DNA from: Pseudoalteromonas phenolica
GTDB taxonomy: Bacteria > Pseudomonadota > Gammaproteobacteria > Enterobacterales > Alteromonadaceae
Direction of reading: 5' to 3'
Assembly (NCBI RefSeq): GCF_001444405.1
Contig: NZ_CP013187.1
Coordinates: 2,356,001-2,420,000, forward strand
Length of the DNA: 64,000 nucleotides
How positions within the stretch are numbered: the stretch's first letter is position 1; every line of letters starts with the position of its first letter. Shown piece after piece: positions 62,753 to 64,000 of this stretch. Position numbers and translations under genes: made by a program. The notes under the pieces are model-generated. The model ran no database searches. It was not told where the DNA came from and worked only from the letters and a program-made list of their open reading frames with translations.

Positions 62753-62885
62753 TTATCCACAGGTTAACCTTAAAATTGAACAACTTTTAGTTTTAATAAA
62801 TTAAATCCACAAAAATACTGTATAAAACTCACTTTCTCCACAGATTCTGTGGATAACTGTGTTTATATTACTGTATTTATCCAAA
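62753..62885. promoter_or_regulatory. Cluster of DnaA-box-like sites upstream of rppH
   Basis: Two perfect 9-mers TTATCCACA (62753-62761 plus; 62848-62856 minus) and two one-mismatch sites (TTCTCCACA 62834-62842; TTATCCAAA 62877-62885) occur within 133 bases, with a weaker one (AAATCCACA 62803-62811). The gap 62666-63286 is AT-rich and holds no gene; its other content is the terminator at 63197-63230. No repA- or parA-like gene is visible here. Confidence 0.6.
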
Positions 62886-63196
62886 GGTACGGGCTAAAAC
62901 AACTCAGTAAGGAAAACACAACTTAAAAAAAAGTGTTATATTTCATATGAGTAGAATAAACCACTGTATAAATAAGCGGGTTTTTATTGAGCAAAAATCA
63001 AAAAAATAATGCTTTTAAAATCCTGCTCGCTTTTTAAACAAAAATATAATAGACATAAAAATTAAGGCTTTCAGTCAGTTGTGGTCGCTTGGTAGCCATA
63101 ATAAACGTGAAAAGTACGCTCTTTATTTAAACGTTTGCTTTCGATGCATGGACTTTATTGAATTAGGAGGCTGGAAGCGTAATTAAAGCAATGAGC

Positions 63197-63230
63197 CAAA
63201 ATAAAAGCCTGCTTTTACCAAACAGGCTTA
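63197..63230 (-). terminator. Terminator of the small exported-protein gene
   Basis: On the minus strand AAGCCTG, 11-base loop, CAGGCTT followed by TTATTTT, about 60 bases after the stop codon. Confidence 0.72.
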
Positions 63231-63286
63231 TTGAGTAGTCAACAAATCTGGGATACTAAAGAATCGATTAAATTCTCTCAGTATTG

Positions 63287-63724
63287 CTATTTATTTAGCT
63301 TTCTCCAAACTTCAGTCTCTTCAGTACCAGCTACCATTCCTTTGTGATGCCAATAAATCACTTTTTGTCCATGCTCTTGCTTTTCCTCAAGCCAACCTTT
63401 AAAAGTAAACACTTTACCAGCGTGCTCACCCAGTCCGCTTTGCTTTACATGCTTTTTTATATGCTCTTTATAGCTATCACCTTCAACTGTGAACGTACCC
63501 GATAAATAGCCTAGAAATTCTCCTTGCTGCATATTGTTGAAAGCAAATTTACTGCCTTTTATTGTTTTGATCGCCACCAGCGTTGAGTTATCAGCATAAA
63601 GTACCTCACCACTCGCTGTTTTATATTCACCTTTTATAAATTGCCAATCACCTTCGAACTGGTGAGCAGATAAATTAGTAGACATGAGTGCAATAATAAG
63701 AATTGAGATGAGTCGTAATGTCAT
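63287..63724 (-). CDS. Small exported protein, unknown
   Basis: 145 residues. Signal peptide in residues 1-20 (ends NLSA before HQFEGDW). The mature part has a strand-rich, lipocalin-like look (GDWQFIKGEY, FLGYLSGTFTVEGD, VFTFKGWLEE, WHHKGMVAGTEETEVWRKL). No cysteines. No firm family identified. AAGGAAAA stands before the ATG. Single gene with its own terminator. Confidence 0.68.
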   Translation of the reverse strand: MTLRLISILIIALMSTNLSAHQFEGDWQFIKGEYKTASGEVLYADNSTLVAIKTIKGSKFAFNNMQQGEFLGYLSGTFTVEGDSYKEHIKKHVKQSGLGEHAGKVFTFKGWLEEKQEHGQKVIYWHHKGMVAGTEETEVWRKLNK

Positions 63725-63858
63725 GTTGTTTTCCTTGTTTATTTTTTACAAACCAAATGTCACATACAACACCATGAGTTTAATAGACTAAAAATATTAA
63801 ATTTTATTAAAGCATCTTAGAAATTATTAAACCAACCGCCACAGAGCAACAAAAAGGC

Positions 63859-63891
63859 AAAACCTTTCTCAATAAATGAGAAAGGTTTTTT
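63859..63891 (-). terminator. Terminator after the partial gene at the window end
   Basis: AAAACCTTTCTCA, loop ATAAA, TGAGAAAGGTTTT with further T; T-rich on both strands. It lies about 15 bases after the stop codon of the partial minus-strand gene. Confidence 0.78.
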
Positions 63892-63905
63892 ATATTGATA
63901 CTCAG

Positions 63906-64000
63906 TTAAGCTTCTAGTTCTTTGCGAACAATTTCAGCACCTTTCGCTAGCGCTGTTAGCTTACCTCGTGCTACTTCTCTAGCAAGAGGCGCTAAACCAC
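63906..64000 (-). CDS. C-terminal end of an unidentified protein (partial)
   Basis: The last 31 residues of a gene that begins outside the window: an open frame ending in TAA, translating to a helical Ala/Leu/Lys/Glu-rich tail (APLAREVARGKLTAL, then KGAEIVRKELEA). Codon use is like the neighbouring genes and a terminator follows, so it is a real gene end. Too short to name. Confidence 0.7.
   Translation of the reverse strand, partial: GLAPLAREVARGKLTALAKGAEIVRKELEA

Noticed and set aside
63148..63186. 12-codon plus-strand frame (MDFIELGGWKRN) in the gap before the exported-protein gene
   Set aside because: Very short, no ribosome site before it, no context; expected by chance in a 600-base gap.

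Overview
This is a chromosomal segment of a marine gammaproteobacterium of the Alteromonadales, most like Pseudoalteromonas. That placement is an inference from gene content and order, not a database match. The clues are a TonB2-type energy cluster (DUF3450, TtpC-like, ExbB, ExbD, TonB, TPR), a giant acidic FimV/HubP, a leucine dehydrogenase, a long FadE, tandem FlgO-like lipoproteins, and the conserved blocks purF-cvpA-dedD-folC-accD-truA-fimV-asd-pdxB and rppH-ptsP-tauE-lgt-thyA. No phage, insertion sequence, integrase, CRISPR array or rRNA was seen. One tRNA gene (Arg, CCU) is present.

Layout. 1-4.2 kb: minus-strand TonB2 energy operon with a clear promoter upstream. 4.6-9.7 kb: separate minus-strand metabolic genes (CAT-like acetyltransferase, leucine dehydrogenase, aldo/keto reductase, BCCT/BetT transporter). 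10-14.7 kb: methionine block, with metA followed by a methionine synthase encoded as two genes cut exactly at the linker between the homocysteine and folate domains; tandem MetJ boxes lie upstream. 14.8-21.7 kb: plus-strand EamA exporter, ettA, PilZ protein, a DUF350/DUF1190/YjfC trio, ygfZ, and an SlyD-like FKBP. 21.8-26.6 kb: envelope proteins of uncertain role, a crotonase, an LrgA/LrgB pair and an MscS channel. 26.6-27.7 kb: a compact AT-rich cassette (XRE regulator, polytopic membrane protein, 51-residue glycine-rich peptide). 27.9-33 kb: cysS, ppiB, lpxH, a YdcF protein, miaE and a Yip1 protein. 33.1-47.4 kb: the long purF-to-pdxB minus-strand series, including fimV with two different internal repeat arrays. 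47.6-50 kb: fadE behind a perfect FadR-type palindrome. 50.1-54.8 kb: a MerC-like protein, a zinc-type TonB-dependent receptor with histidine-rich loops and a 12-unit hexanucleotide repeat, and a small ABC transporter. 54.9-57 kb: tRNA-Arg and three tandem FlgO-like lipoproteins. 57.2-62.7 kb: thyA, lgt, tauE, ptsP, rppH. 62.7-64 kb: a noncoding AT-rich stretch with a cluster of DnaA-box-like sites, a small exported protein, and the 3' end of one more gene.

How the genes work together. The TonB2 complex could energise outer-membrane receptors such as the zinc-type receptor at 50.6-53.0 kb. The metA/metH genes form a MetJ-type methionine unit. The purF-to-pdxB genes serve purine, folate, fatty-acid, tRNA-modification, amino-acid and PLP supply around a polar-organiser gene. 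The most interesting unexplained objects are the XRE/membrane/peptide cassette, the DnaA-box cluster upstream of rppH, the split metH, and the coding repeats in fimV and the zinc receptor.
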